In this document: positions 24,901 to 45,119 of the stretch, in pieces
How the letters are laid out: the number at the start of each line of letters is the position of its first letter
Position numbering within the stretch: the stretch's first letter is position 1
DNA from: Tetradesmus obliquus
Lineage: Eukaryota; Chlorophyta; Chlorophyceae; Sphaeropleales; Scenedesmaceae
DNA: 64,000 nucleotides
Assembly (NCBI GenBank): GCA_030272155.1
Contig: CP126195.1
Coordinates: 6,679,001 to 6,743,000, forward strand
Reading direction: 5' to 3'
Notes under the pieces: generated by a model
Databases searched by the model: none
What the model saw: the letters and a program-made list of their open reading frames with translations, nothing else
Told to the model about the DNA's origin: nothing
Translations under genes and position numbers: made by a program

Positions 24901-25047
24901 CGCATGCTGCGCACCCCCGGTGACGGCAACGACTGCGGCATCACCAGCGACCCAGTGCTGGCAGTGGTGGCCCCGCAGCACGTGAGCGCGGCGCGCAGGC
25001 GGGCCGGCTACGTGCCGCTGGCGGAGCAGCTGCGGCTCAGCGCGTGA
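15373..25047 (+). CDS. Papain-family (C1A) cysteine protease, CFAD / 26-29 kDa protease type
   Basis: Thirteen in-phase exons: 15373-15525, 16056-16199, 16558-16704, 17059-17204, 17711-17958, 18252-18508, 18977-19084, 19388-19408, 19631-19848, 23438-23636, 24264-24361, 24582-24599, 24894-25047; 636 residues. A signal peptide (MARGLVAALLLSSVLLFTVEA) leads to an N-terminal domain (about 50-280; SLPYVATV, ARMRVDVFGG, DEYLVDF) like that of Dictyostelium counting-factor-associated protein D and insect 26/29 kDa protease. An I29-like propeptide (LALNRFADW, about 335) precedes the protease: VDWRG, oxyanion Gln in VKDQ, Cys407 in CGSCW, GCQGGEM, His552 in LDHAVLVVGYG, Asn576 in IKNSW. All catalytic residues are present, so an active secreted or lysosomal/vacuolar endopeptidase is likely. 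Odd: 21-bp and 18-bp micro-exons (8 and 12), Gln/Ala runs in the linker, and a 3.6-kb intron carrying tRNA genes. Confidence 0.88.
15997..16018 (+). repeat. C22 homopolymer in protease intron 1
   Basis: An unbroken run of about 22 C just upstream of the acceptor of exon 2. It could act as the polypyrimidine tract; its exact length is uncertain in any assembly. Confidence 0.9.
18919..18970 (+). repeat. (CTG)n in protease intron 6
   Basis: About 17 CTG triplets end six bases before the acceptor of exon 7 (exon starts at 18977). Same arrangement as in several other introns here. Confidence 0.92.
20190..20625 (-). repeat. Intronic repeat C, inverted copy
   Basis: Bases about 20268-20560 are the reverse complement of the segments at 22080-22393 and 22912-23205, with roughly 95% identity by eye. 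It is bordered on both sides by GA-rich runs and GCCGGCG motifs. At its left edge, 20222-20254 is an imperfect palindrome with GGCAAG/CTTGCC arms. No coding capacity is apparent. Probably part of an unclassified non-autonomous mobile repeat. Confidence 0.75.
20731..20801 (+). tRNA. trnG-GCC: tRNA-Gly (GCC), copy 1
   Basis: The 71-nt cloverleaf has the acceptor stem GCGCTCG/CGAGCGC with discriminator A, a D arm with TAGTGGTAT, anticodon loop CTGCCAC (GCC), and a T arm CCCGG-GTTCGAT-CCGGG (A and B box promoters intact). It closely follows the eukaryotic tRNA-Gly(GCC) consensus. It has no intron and lies in intron 9 of the protease gene, same strand. Confidence 0.95.
21239..21309 (-). tRNA. trnG-GCC: tRNA-Gly (GCC), copy 2
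   Basis: Reverse complement of copy 1, identical over the full 71 nt by eye, including anticodon GCC, T loop and discriminator A. Opposite in orientation to the host protease gene. Both stems are intact, so it should be functional. Confidence 0.95.
21460..22078 (+). repeat. Intronic repeats B1, A1 and B2
   Basis: B1 (about 21460-21552) recurs at 21984-22076. A1 (about 21546-21972) recurs as A2 at 22394-22822. The A copy ends in a module with GAAAGAGGGGCAAGTGACTC, which also occurs inverted near 20222-20270. Noncoding; part of one nested duplication cluster. Confidence 0.8.
22080..22393 (+). repeat. Intronic repeat C1
   Basis: Starts CTGTCAGGCTGTGTTTCTGC and ends near CCGTGTAACCCCTCTTCT. A direct copy lies at 22912-23205 and an inverted copy at 20268-20560. 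The copies share CTTTCTGGGGTGAGTCTCC, a consensus-like donor sequence that might disturb splicing. Confidence 0.82.
22394..22822 (+). repeat. Intronic repeat A2
   Basis: About 428 bp, roughly 97% identical by eye to A1 (21546-21972), 848 bp further on. The high identity points to recent duplication. Confidence 0.85.
22912..23205 (+). repeat. Intronic repeat C2
   Basis: Direct copy of C1 with few substitutions; it lacks the last part of C1 (the GCCTGTGCACA segment). It ends about 230 bp before protease exon 10. Confidence 0.82.
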
Positions 25048-27290
25048 GCGCAGCGGCCTTGAGGGCGCAAGGAGATGCAGCACGGCAGCCTGTCAGCTGC
25101 GCCTTGGCATGCACATGGCTGCTTGGAGCCGACATCATCATCAGCAACAGTGTTGGTTGAAGGGCTCTTGTCTTGCCTGCTGTTGCAGTGCATGTGTCCC
25201 TCGACAGCTTGGGCTGTCTGCTGTTGGCAGGCTCGGGTTGCAGCAGTGGCGGATTCGCGTGTAGCTGGCTCGTGCTTCATCTCCAAGCCAGCGTGCTGGC
25301 CGTGTTAGCGGCGCCCGAGGTGTAGTATAATGTCAGCCGCATGCTCACTCAGGTAGCATATGTTTCTTTGTTTTGTATGTTAGTCCACATGTTTGTTTTG
25401 TATGTTGGTTCTTCAGTGCAGCGGCTGGCGGTGCAAGGTGCTGATTGCTCACTTCAACTGGATGTTGTGTGAGTAATGCATGCACTGCAGGGCCCGGCTG
25501 TGTGTTCCACATGTGTGCTCTGTCATCATGTACATGTGAACAGCGTTGCCAGTAGCTTCTGAGAGGCCTGCTTGCCGCACCTTGTGCTACACACCGGACC
25601 TATGTATGCGTGCCATCATGACCAGGCGCTGCAGGATGCCGCCACGATTGTACTTATATACATGCACCTTCTGTGTGAGCGGCAGTGTTAGCAGCTTCCT
25701 GTTAGTTACATGTAGTTATATGGTATGCCTTCTGCTCGTGCACTAATTGCATGGCAACTTGACGTGGTGTTGTGTGTGCTGGAACCTCATCTCATATGTT
25801 GCAACTGAGAGGCATGCCTACTTCAGGCAATGCAGCCGCTGCAGCTGCAGCCTGTGCTGGTGGGGTCTGTTTACACGTCATGTTGGCGTTATGGTCGGTT
25901 GTCACTCATACACAAGTGTAACAGATCAAAGACGGCGCTGTCATTGAGTCAGTCCACCAGGTGCTGGCAGGTACTGTTGCATCATGCTTGCTTGTAATGT
26001 CTGACCTGCATGCACGCTGTACTAAAGAAAGTAAGATTATAAAGAGGCTCTTTATACTGTGGCTGTGCAGCGGTTGAGCGATGTCAGGCATGCCATGGTG
26101 GCATATGGCGGAGGCAGCCTATCAGTTACCATTAGCAGCTGCAGCTGGCAGCAAGCCCCTCGCTGGGCGGCCATGCTGTGCCACATGCCATGCGCAGGTG
26201 CTCACACCCATGACACGGCAGCAAGCACTAAACCTGCAGTCGCAGAAGCCTAGGCTGTGAGCCAAGGTTGTTGATGCAACAACACTCTCCAATACATCAT
26301 GGAAATCACCAGAGCATTGCTGGTGCACCAGCAGTGCTGCTGCAGCATTGACTCCTGCCAGCCACCACCATGCACCGGGTGCAGGCGTGACTGCCAGCAG
26401 GGGCTGACAAGCACGTTCTTGTTGTGCACAACACGAGACAGGCGTTGTACCACAGCGACTCCCTGCATTGTGCAGACTTCTGGTGGGGCACGCTGCTGCC
26501 AGCACGTACTGTGTACATGGCACGTACTGTGGCTGCAGCGGTGGCGCTGGGGCCTCCCCTGTGAACTGCCCTTGGTGAACTTGTGAATTAACAACGTCAA
26601 AAAGCATGCGTTGGCTGCAGCTGGAACTGCACCCCTCACTATCAACGATAGCACACCACAACACTATCAACAAACATAAAGACATTATGATTGTGTAATG
26701 CAGACATGCTCTTGAAACACAGCGGCTTTGACAGCAGCAAGCTACTGCAACAATGCAGCCAGTGGCCTCCAGCGTACTGTGACTGCAGCTGCCCATGGGC
26801 AGGCAAGGACTTTGTGTGAGGCTGGCAGCAACTGCCCAAGCAGCCAACATGGGTGGCCACCTGATCATGCAGCCAGTGCACACACAGCCGCATTATGATG
26901 CAAGTGATGACGTACAGCCCGGTTCAGTTCTGCAGTCCACAGCATAGTTGCTGCAGTTGTTGACTTGCACGTCCACGCGTGGCCAGCCCGTAGCGAGCCA
27001 TGCAGCCTGGCCAGGGCCCCAATCACCACAGTCAGCACTTTCGCCCAGCTATCAACATTATGACAGCAAACACCGCAGCTGTGCTCCGCTAAGAAACTGC
27101 AGCTGCAGGGCGCACCTGGACGCCTGGTGAGCACCCACACACCCAGTGCGGCAGCCGCGCTGTAGCCTTACTGCTGGGGACAGCCGCATGGCAGCCATGG
27201 CGCCGGCAGCACTTGGCACAACACACATGCCTGCATTCAGCCGAGCTGGCTCAGCCGCTGCTGCAGCTTGGCCTGCTGCTGCTGCCCTGC
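25048..27290. other. Intergenic, no gene seen
   Basis: About 2.2 kb between convergent genes (protease + and AKR2-like -). It should hold both 3' UTRs. Two short AT-richer patches (25320-25400, 26030-26060); frames on the minus strand near 26.1-26.9 kb have no recognisable protein features. Confidence 0.5.
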
Positions 27291-30200
27291 TCAGCTGGCC
27301 TCCTGCGGCTTCTGCTCAGCGTCCTCACCGCCCGCCTGCTGCTGCAGGAAAGCAGCAATCTCCTTCTGCAGGAGCAGCAGTGACAGCGGCAGCGGAACAC
27401 GGAGCATGCTTGGCAAGAGTTGCTGCGGGCGCCAGCCGCTGCTGCTGTGAGGCACATGCACCGCACAGCAAGCTAATGCGTGTGATAGGCAGGTAGCATG
27501 CTCGTCTTGCATTGCTGTTGACCCTGCTCTGAGCAATTATCCTTACTAAAGCAGTGCTGATGTGCTGCGCCAGCCATGCAGCCCTCTGCCCCTTGCACCC
27601 CTGCCCTCACCTCCCCGTTGAGCCGCGCCACGTCTGCGGGTGTCTGCTGCTTGCCGTTGGCCGCACCCAGCTCAGCGCCGCGCTCCAGCAGCAGCCGGAC
27701 CAGCGCCAGCCGCCCGTAGCCTGCAGGGGGCGGCAGCGCAGCAGGCCAAGCACACATTCTTGTCAAAAGTGCACAAAGGGCTGACATTGGCGTAAGATTG
27801 GCTGCAGCAGATGCTTAGATAAAAAACAAGCGCCAGGCACCCGCGGGCGGGTTTGATGGTGAAAACATGGCTGTGCACGTGCCAGGCTGCGTTCCTTGCA
27901 GCATGTGCAGCTGAGCTGGCACCTGCAGCCTGCCACCAAGGGCATGGTCATGATCATCAGCACAGTTGTGTGCCCTGGCTGCGTCGTGCCGCGCACCTGC
28001 CGCGTAGTGCAGCACGGTGTTGCCCTGGCCGTCCCTCAGCGCCAGGTCAGCGCCCGCGTCCAGCAGCAGCTCGACAAACGGCACCCGATTGAAGCCCACA
28101 GCCACACCCAGCGCGCTGATGCCGCGCTCGTTCTGAGGGGGTGAGGGGGGGGGGGTGAGGGAAGAACACAGCGGCAGTCGCAGGCCGTCCAGCACAGCGT
28201 CGGCAGTGGGTGCCCAGTGATGTTGTGAGGTGGACCCAGTGGCTGGCACCGGCATGCTGCAACAGTAGGTGCTGCCAGGAGAGGCACACAGAAGGATGTG
28301 CTGAAATTCCAACAAAGCAGCTCAGGCTTTACTGTAGCACATGCTAATAATCCAGCATGCCACGTCTGCTGAGCTGAGGCTGTGTGCTGCTGCCCAGCCC
28401 TGCTGCCCAGCCCCCACCCACCCGCCAGCTGACCGGCCCCGCACTGCCCACTCCCCTCTGCCCCCACCAACCCCCTGCCCCTGCCCCCCAACCGGCTCAC
28501 CAGGCCGTTGACGTCCGCGCCGCCCTCCAGCAGCCTCCGCCCCGCCTCCACGTCGCCCCACTTGGCCGCCTCATGCAGGCTGGACATGTCGGCACTGGCT
28601 GGCTGCTGCGCGGCCGCAACAACAGCGGCAGGAAGGCAGGCAAGGCAGAAGGCACAGGGCAAACAAGAGCATCAGCACCTACTTCCTAGGTGTCAGAAGG
28701 ACCTCAAGCATGCATGCACGCGTCTCAGCAGTAGCAGCACCTACTGCCTTTGCAGCTCATCAGCTGCCGTCTGCAGCACTCTGCAGGCCACACCAATGCA
28801 TTACCTGTTAGGCACGCTCCAGCCATCTGCAGCACTGCCGCATTGCTGCCTGCACCCGGCCGCCCACTGCAGCAAGCCAGACATACCCCCCCCCCCTGTC
28901 CCCCCCCCCTCCAGGCCTCACCTTGCTGGGCTTGGCCGCGCCTGCCGCCTGTGCTGGCGCCAGCTTCATGCCGCGCAGCTTGGCGCTGATCTTGCCCATC
29001 AGCTCAGTGTCCTCCCAGTACCTGCAGGGCGGCAGCGGCAAAAGCAGTGTTAAGGAAATGAGCTGGCAGCAACAGTTACTACCGAGCTGCACACACGACA
29101 CGCTGCGTGCTACGGTGCTAGTACAGGTGGCCAGCCACAGCACGCACGTCGGCTGCTGCGCCTCGGGCGCGGCACCTGCACCTCACATCACACTGGCGCT
29201 GCAGTCATGCCAGCTTGTCTGCCTGCCTGCTGAACGTTCTGTTTAGCCTACATTGACCAACTGGCTGGTAAGCTGGGTGGCTCATGAGCAACTCTGCTCC
29301 CCTCCTCTGCACCTGCCAAAACCCCAGCACCCCTGTGCCTCTCCTGCAGCACCCCTGTGCCTCTCCTGCAGCAAGCCACACCACGCCACACCACCACTGA
29401 ACATCCACTGCCGCCACACCCATCAGCCTCCCCTCGCTCCCCTGACCACCCCCACCCCGCCAGCCGCTCACTTCTGCAGCGCCGCGGGCCCGTTGGCCTT
29501 CACATCCTCAAACACGGGCGCCAGCTCATCATCGTCCTTCAGCGCCTCGTACAGCGCGGCGGAGCGCGACGGGTCGGCCTGGCTCTGCAGCAGCAGGCAC
29601 GGCGCGAAACGCATGTGCGAGGAGCATGGTAGGGAGTCAGTCGGGCATTCACAGCAGTATGAGAGTGCAGCTGGTGCGCGGTGGTGGTGCGCTGCGCGTG
29701 GTGGGCTGCAGCCTCTTCAGCCGCGCCTGCTGCACCTGCTGCCGCCAGCCAGCGGCCTGCCCCTGCAGGACCCGGCACTGCCGCACGTGTGACAGCAGGT
29801 ACATATCACGCCTCCTGGTGCAAGCTAACGATGCTCAGAGCAAACTTATCTGGCTGCATCAATGCCATCCACCACCTCCCCTGCTCAACGCTGCCGCTGC
29901 TGCCCGCCCCACCTGCATGTTGACGAACGCGTTGGCCAGGCCGGGCGTGGCCAGCAGCGACTGCGCCTGCGCCCAGGCCGCCTTGGCAGCCTCGGGGTTG
30001 GCGCTGAGGTAGGCGATGATGCCCTGCGCCTGCTCAGCAGGCATGCCAGGAGGGATCTTGACCGGCACCTGGCGGGCAGCAGCCGGCAGCAGCAGCAGTT
30101 GTGGGTGATGTGGTCAATGCGTGCGTGCCGGCCTATGTTGCACAGCACATCAGCATTGCTATGTGCTGCTGCTCTTTGAAGGCAGCCCTGCTGGATGCCA

Positions 30201-30762
30201 GGTGAGCTGGAGGTGGGCCTTGCACGCTTGGGCAGGAGGCAACGGCTGGCAGCAGGCGGCCTTTGTGCTGCTGCACCACGCCTCGTGTGTCACCACGCAG
30301 GCCAACTCGCATCACTGCGGATGTCGCGAGGTGTGCAGTGCTGCCTGGTGACCCTTGTCTGGGCCTGCTGCTGGTTACTTTTCCGGCTGGGGTGCTGCCA
30401 GGAGCTGTGCAGGGCACGCCTCACAACTGCTGCTGCTATGGTACGGGTGCTGCAGCACTGATGGCACAGCGAGGGCACTGTCCAGGAGGGCACCAGCAGC
30501 ACGCCACGCAGCCTCATTGCAATGCCTGGCATCACATGCTCAAGAGAGCATTTCAAAGTAGGGAACACAGATTGTGCAGGCAATTGTGCTGCTGTGCCTG
30601 TGTGACTGCAGCAGCAGCAGCAGCAGCAGCAGCAGCGCGCACCTGCGTGCCATCCTCCAGGGTGATGTGCTGTGCGAAGGCGATGGGCAGCTCCTTGCCG
30701 GTGGGCGCTGCCTTCTTTGCCTGCGTCTTTTTCTTGGGGAGTGTGGGCTGTGTGGGCGCCAT
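27291..30762 (-). CDS. AKR2-like ankyrin repeat / STI1 protein (chloroplast outer-envelope targeting factor)
   Basis: Eight in-phase exons: 30762-30643, 30068-29913, 29584-29472, 29021-28922, 28605-28501, 28132-27997, 27720-27611, 27365-27291; 304 residues. A Lys-rich start (KKKTQAKKAAPTGK) leads to an STI1-like helical part (about 85-150: LANAFVNMQ, ALKDDDELAPVFEDVKANGP, then YWEDTELMGKISAKL). Three to four ankyrin repeats follow (about 165-280: LHEAAKWGDVEAGRRLLEGG, GNTVLHYAAGYGRLALVRLL, TPADVARLNGE). STI1 plus C-terminal ankyrins is the layout of plant AKR2A/B, cytosolic chaperones that bring outer-envelope proteins to the chloroplast (known); equivalence here is inferred. AKR2 is usually about 340 residues and starts with a PEST region that is not evident here. 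Exon 5 has a CAGCAG acceptor (28605 or 28602), adding or dropping one Gln. Confidence 0.8.
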
Positions 30763-32181
30763 CTCTGTGCTGAATTGCAAAGTATCACAACAGTTGACAC
30801 GTTCCTGCAAAACTTCAGCTGCCTGCAGCAATGCGTGAAGCAAGCGCAATCTTAGGTGCAAGTGTTCGCTTGAAGACAAACACTCCTCGATGCGAGTAAT
30901 GTGCTCCCACACGTGCTGCGGAGGCTCTCGTTAGATGCAGATCTACGGGCGCGTGTCACTTGCGGTCCTACCGTGGGCAGTAGCGAAGATCTTCCTTAAA
31001 ACATATACAATTACATGCTATTTAAGTGTTTTCAGCGTTGCACCAATGCAAAGCTTTTGTGTACGGGACTAGATGTTGTATTGCCTGGGCAGGGCACACT
31101 GCTGGGCTGGCACTCCAGCTGTGCCGAGGAAAACATCAATATAGTAGCCGTCTGAGCATCGCTGTACGTTCAAAAAAAAAACTTACTGTATGTATTGTTG
31201 CAGGCAATGCTGAATGCACTGGAGCAGCACCATGCTACAAGAACTGCCGGTGCTGGCAGCTCAGCTGCCACCAGTGGTGGAAGTCTGCAATGGTCTGTGT
31301 TCTTGGATTGAGACATGTTAGATCGCCTCAGCAAGTTCACAACTAAGATAGCAATGTAGTTGGTAGCGCACAAATCTGTTGCAGATAGCAGTTGTCCCAG
31401 CCTGGGGCATTGGAGCGACTGCACAGGCACGCTAGTGCGGCATGTGCAGGTACTGCATGCTTCAGCAGGGTTGCAAGTAGCCAGGCAAAAGCAAGTAGAA
31501 TGGAAGACGTGCACAGAAAGGTTGTAGTGCAGTAGTACATTCACTGCACTCAGGAAATGCACCCGGACACATGCCCCACTTGACTGCTGCGAAATTCGCA
31601 GGGCCTTCGATGGCCCTTGGAGGGAGCAAGCGACAGGGCCTGATGAAGGCAGATATTGTTAAATGTTTTTTACATCCATATCAGCACAAGTACTTGCTTT
31701 AACCTGCATCCAACTGCTCTGTCTCGTCGCCTAAGAACCCCAGTCGATGATCCCTTTACCATCAGGCTAGAAGGACACACAGTATTGCAATACAAACTGA
31801 TGCGCTGTAATACTGCAGATGTTCCACTTGATAATGTGCAGCCCGACACCTGAGCAACACAGTTCGCTTGCTCGGTAGCCAGGCCGGAACACTGCAGGCA
31901 CGCATGTTCTGTTTACGTTGAACATAAATGTGACTGATAACTGCCTGTACTTTACCGCGGCAGCCTCGTGCAACCTAGGTGCGCCTGCTGTTGCGCGAGC
32001 TGGTGTCCTCGTGACTAGGCTCATCACACTGCGCAGGAGACCGCTACCGCAACGTATAAGGACCTCAAAATATGTTGCTGATTACTGTTGTCGCGTGTTG
32101 CCAGCAGTGCACCTCTCAAACGTGGGCTATAGCTCAATCTTGCTTCTGCATGCTGCAGGTCCCTGCACTGGAGCAGGATCC
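30763..32181. promoter_or_regulatory. Upstream region between AKR2-like and F-box/LRR gene 2
   Basis: About 1.4 kb between divergent genes, lower in GC than the exons. The frame of LRR gene 2 stays open upstream of its ATG to about 31918, so an additional 5' coding exon there cannot be excluded. No motif could be named. Confidence 0.4.
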
Positions 32182-32477
32182 ATGCATGCCCACTTCTGCA
32201 GCATGTGCCCGACAGCCTCCACACAGGCCAGTAGACAACAGTTGGAGCTGCAAGAACAACAGCAGCAGCACCACCAGCAGCAGGAGCAGCAGCGGTTGAT
32301 GGAGACTGCTGCGCTGTCCCTGCTGCTGCAGCACCCCAGTATGCGCTGCCAGCATGCCATATGCAGCCTGCTGTGTGTGAGCAAGGGCATGCAGGCGGCT
32401 GTGCAGCACGCGTGTAGTGGCCTGCTGCCTGTCTCATTGGACACCACTGCCGGCGCTGAGGGCTGCTGCGCCAGCAA

Positions 32478-32517
<40 letters not shown>

Positions 32518-34962
32518 GGTGGCAGCAGCAGCCCTGGGCGGGCCACAGTGCGGGCCGCACAGCAGGCGGAGTCATTTGCGGCGTGGCTGGCTCGGCACGC
32601 TGCGCTGGTGCAGCACCTGACTGTGCGCATGAACGGCCAGCAGCCAGCTGCACTGCGCACAGCAGCACTGCTGACACACTCCCTGCAACAGGCAGCAGCA
32701 GCAGCAGCTGCTGGAGGTGGTTGGCGGCTGCAGTCGTGCAGTGTAGCTGGCCTGCCTGGCAGCTGCCTGCTGCCCTGGCTGCCTGCCTGCCACCTCACAC
32801 GGCTGGAGCTCAGCTGTGAGGCGCTGCCGCCAGCAGCAGCAGCAGCAGCAGCAGCAGACGCCAGCCCAGTAGGGCAGCCAGGAGCAGCAGCAGCAGGCCA
32901 GCAGCTGCAGCCAGCCGTGCCCAGCAGCAGCTGTCAAGCAACGTTCCTGTGCTGCAGCCGCAGCGAGGCGTGGTCGTCCCTGGCTGGGCTGACGCGGCTG
33001 CGCAGCCTGCTGCTGCAGCATGCCGAGGCTGATGCGCTGCTGCCAGCAGTGTCAGGTGCGCTGAGCAGACCCTCGTCAACATTGTATGTTTCGTTTGTGG
33101 GCTTTGGTGTGTGCAGGCCGCCTGCAGTGCCGCTCAGCTTCCTGTCAACCTCTGTACTTGTTCAGTGAACAGCTGCAGCTTGCTGCATTCCCTACTTGCG
33201 CATGGCAGTTCCTGAACGTGTGGTGCTCATGTCAATGAGACGCATGTGCTACTACCGCATGTGCTGCCACCACTGATGCTTACCACCACCGCCGCTGCTG
33301 CTGCAGGCCTGACGTGCCTGTCTGAGCTGCGGCTGGTGAAGCTGTCAGGCGGCAGCGTGCCGGCCCTGCAGCGCCTGCCGGCTGCGCAGCTGCGCCGCCT
33401 CAGCGTGTGTGTCAGCCCCAACATCCACGGCTGGCAGCGCAAGCAGCTGCAGCCGCAGCTGGGCTACCTCAGCGCACTCACCTCGCTGTGCTGCACGGGC
33501 GAGGGCCTGTTTGCGGTGCAGGCGCACGACAGCCTGCCGCCCGCGCTGAGAGCGCTCACGGGTGAGCTGCGCTGTGTTTGGCGGCTGCCTTCCTGCTGAC
33601 AGCCTCAGCAAACTCTGAGGCAGCAGCACAGTGCAGGCAGTTGGTGATGTGAAGCTCGTAACAGGAGACCGGCAACAACACATCCGTCATACGGCAGGGT
33701 TGCAGCTGCATGTTGTGCAAGCCTGGTGCCTGGCATCACTGCACGCTTACGAGTTCTCGTCCTCCTGCTGCTCCTGCTGCTATGTTGCTGCAGTGGTGGA
33801 CTGCCCTTCGCCTCAGCCGCTGCTGCCCCTCACGCAGCTGCAGGTGCTGCAGATGAATGCGGCCACCACGCCCGCGGCGGGCCTGGCGCAGCTGGCGGCA
33901 CACCTCACACGCCTCACGTGTGTGCGGCTGTGCTACGAGCGCGACCCTGGCGTGATCGCCGCCGCTGCTGGCGGCTGGGCGGCGCTGCCGCTGCTGCGCC
34001 TGGAGCTGCGCGTGTACCCGGGGCCGGTGACTGCGGGCGCCATCCAGGCGCTGGCGCAGCTCCGAGGCCTCACGCATCTCACCATACAGGTGCGAGGCAG
34101 CAGTTGCAGCAGACGCCAGCGCAGCAGCTGCAGACCCTGGTGTGGTGGCACCAGCAGCAGCAGCAGCAGTCTATGCATACGACCCGTATGATACGAGTCA
34201 TTCAGCTGCAGGTGGCAGGAGTGCTGGGCAGGCACAGTTGCCGTGTGTTGGTTGCCTTCAGCAGTTGGGTACAAGTTGCGCTGCAGGCATGTTGTTACGG
34301 CATCTACCGGCAGCAATCTGACCATCCTCAACTCAGCTGCTGGTGCTGCCTGCTGCCTGCTGCAGGGCTTTGACGTGCAGTTTGAGGCCAGCCCCAGCCA
34401 GTTTGGTGCTGTGCTGCAGCAGCTGACAGGGCTGAGGGAGCTGAAGCTGGCCTCGCTCAAGATGATGCCGGAGCAGCAGCAGCAGCAGCTTGTGGCAGAT
34501 GCTGGCCCAGCAGATGCAGGTGCAGTTGACGCAGCAGCTGCCCTGGAACAACACATACTCGCCGCACCACCGCCACAGCAAGCGCTACACAGCAGCGACG
34601 CCGGCATGCAGCTGCTGCTGCGGGCTGTGGCGCGCCTGCCGCAGCTGGCCACCTTTTGGTTCATCCGCTTCCCCGTCAGCAGCGCAGCAGCAGCGGAGCT
34701 GGCTGCCGCCAGCCGCCTCACCGCGCTGCGCCTGGACGAGTGCGAGCTGGCTGATGAGGCGGTGGCAGCATTAGCGGCGCGGCTGCACGGGCTGCACAGC
34801 CTGAGCCTGAACTGGAACTTCCAGCTGAGTGATGCGGTGGTGGGGGTGATCGCGGGCCAGCTGACGGGCCTGCGCGAGCTGGCACTGTGCTCCACGCGCG
34901 TGGGTGGCAGCGCGCAGGCGCTGCGGGCAGCACGGCCGGGGCTGCGGCTGGTGCTGCTGTAG
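32182..34962 (+). CDS. F-box-like / leucine-rich repeat protein 2
   Basis: Exons 32182-33055, 33307-33561, 33794-34089 and 34366-34962 join in phase (phases 1, 1, 0) to 673 residues. A Gln-rich N-terminus (ELQEQQQQHHQQQEQQRL) precedes a degenerate F-box-like segment (MRCQHAICSLLCVSKGMQAAV), an S12 run from CAG, and then irregular LRRs to the C-terminus (LTRLRSLLL, LTQLQVLQMN, LTGLRELKL, LHGLHSLSL, LTGLRELAL). Same architecture as F-box/LRR gene 1: AWLARHA follows the F-box region in this protein and SWLARHS in the other, so they are probably paralogues. A role as SCF adaptor is inferred only. Here the frame is fully open. The start is uncertain because the frame is open upstream. Confidence 0.78.
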
Positions 34963-35968
34963 CGCTGCGGGAGAGCTGGGAGCCGCATGCAGCACACTGC
35001 AGGGTAGATGAACAAGATGACAGCAGCGTGGTGTTGTGCGCAGCATGTGCTGTGTTGTTGCGCATTAGAAGGTGCATTGTGTGGTGCATCGTTCTGCTGA
35101 GCCCGTTCAGTGCGGGCGTGATGATGCTGCCAGCATCATGCTGGCCCATGCGGCAGTTGAGCGCTTGGCAGCTGCAGCTGTGCAGAGCTTGCGGAAACAC
35201 TCGTGAGGTGTAGTCGTGTGGTTCATGGGTCTCAAACATTGCGGTGCTGGTCAGAGCAGTTGATTTATGCGTTCTTGAAAGAGACTCTGTTGCCAGCGGC
35301 CGCTCAAGTGTTCATGGTGCTTCATTGTGCTTCTTCTTTGGGAAGGTGATACCAAGGTAGTTCCGTTTTTGGAACAACCCGCAATTAGCTTGCCGTGCCT
35401 GATGAGGGGGCCACTGCACTTTGAGGAGGAGGGCACAATCGCTGTGTAACAAGTGCAGGGTGCACTTTTTTTGTGGGCACTGCCTGTGGCACGTGACTCA
35501 AGACTCTTGAGTGACATGATGTGAAGGCCAGGAGACTCTTGAGTGACATGACATGATGTGAAGTGCAGGAGCTGCCGCAATGGCTTGGCGCGTACATTGC
35601 CCAGGTTCCGCTGTGGAACTCCTGCCACCATCTACTGTGTGGTGACTATTGCTGTGTTCAGTACATATACGGTGCAAGTCCTGGAATGCCAGCACTGCAT
35701 TGAACTGAGTTCACCTGTCAGTTACCTGAACTATTCAGAGAGAGAAACATCCCCGCGAGTGACCGATACAGGCTCAACCATCTGTGTGACAGTTCTTAGT
35801 TCATGTGAACAGTCGCCGAGGCGGCCAAAATTGGTGACCACTGGGTCCGCGCTCGCTCAGCCATAATCCCTGCCGCTGCTGTAAAACAACGACCCAGCTG
35901 CTACATGCCGGCGCCCAGCAGCTGCTAGGCGGCATGTCCGGCCACACCATTGATGTTGCGCATGGCGC
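34963..35968. other. Intergenic between convergent LRR-2 and IleRS
   Basis: Holds two 3' UTRs. A short imperfect direct duplication around GACTCTTGAGTGACATGATG lies at about 35500-35562. No gene seen. Confidence 0.55.

Positions 35969-45119
<9,151 letters not shown>

Noticed and set aside
26122-26883. Minus-strand frame of 253 residues between the protease and AKR2-like genes
   Set aside because: Composition is that of random translation (many Cys, Ser, His), no domain pattern, no plausible start.
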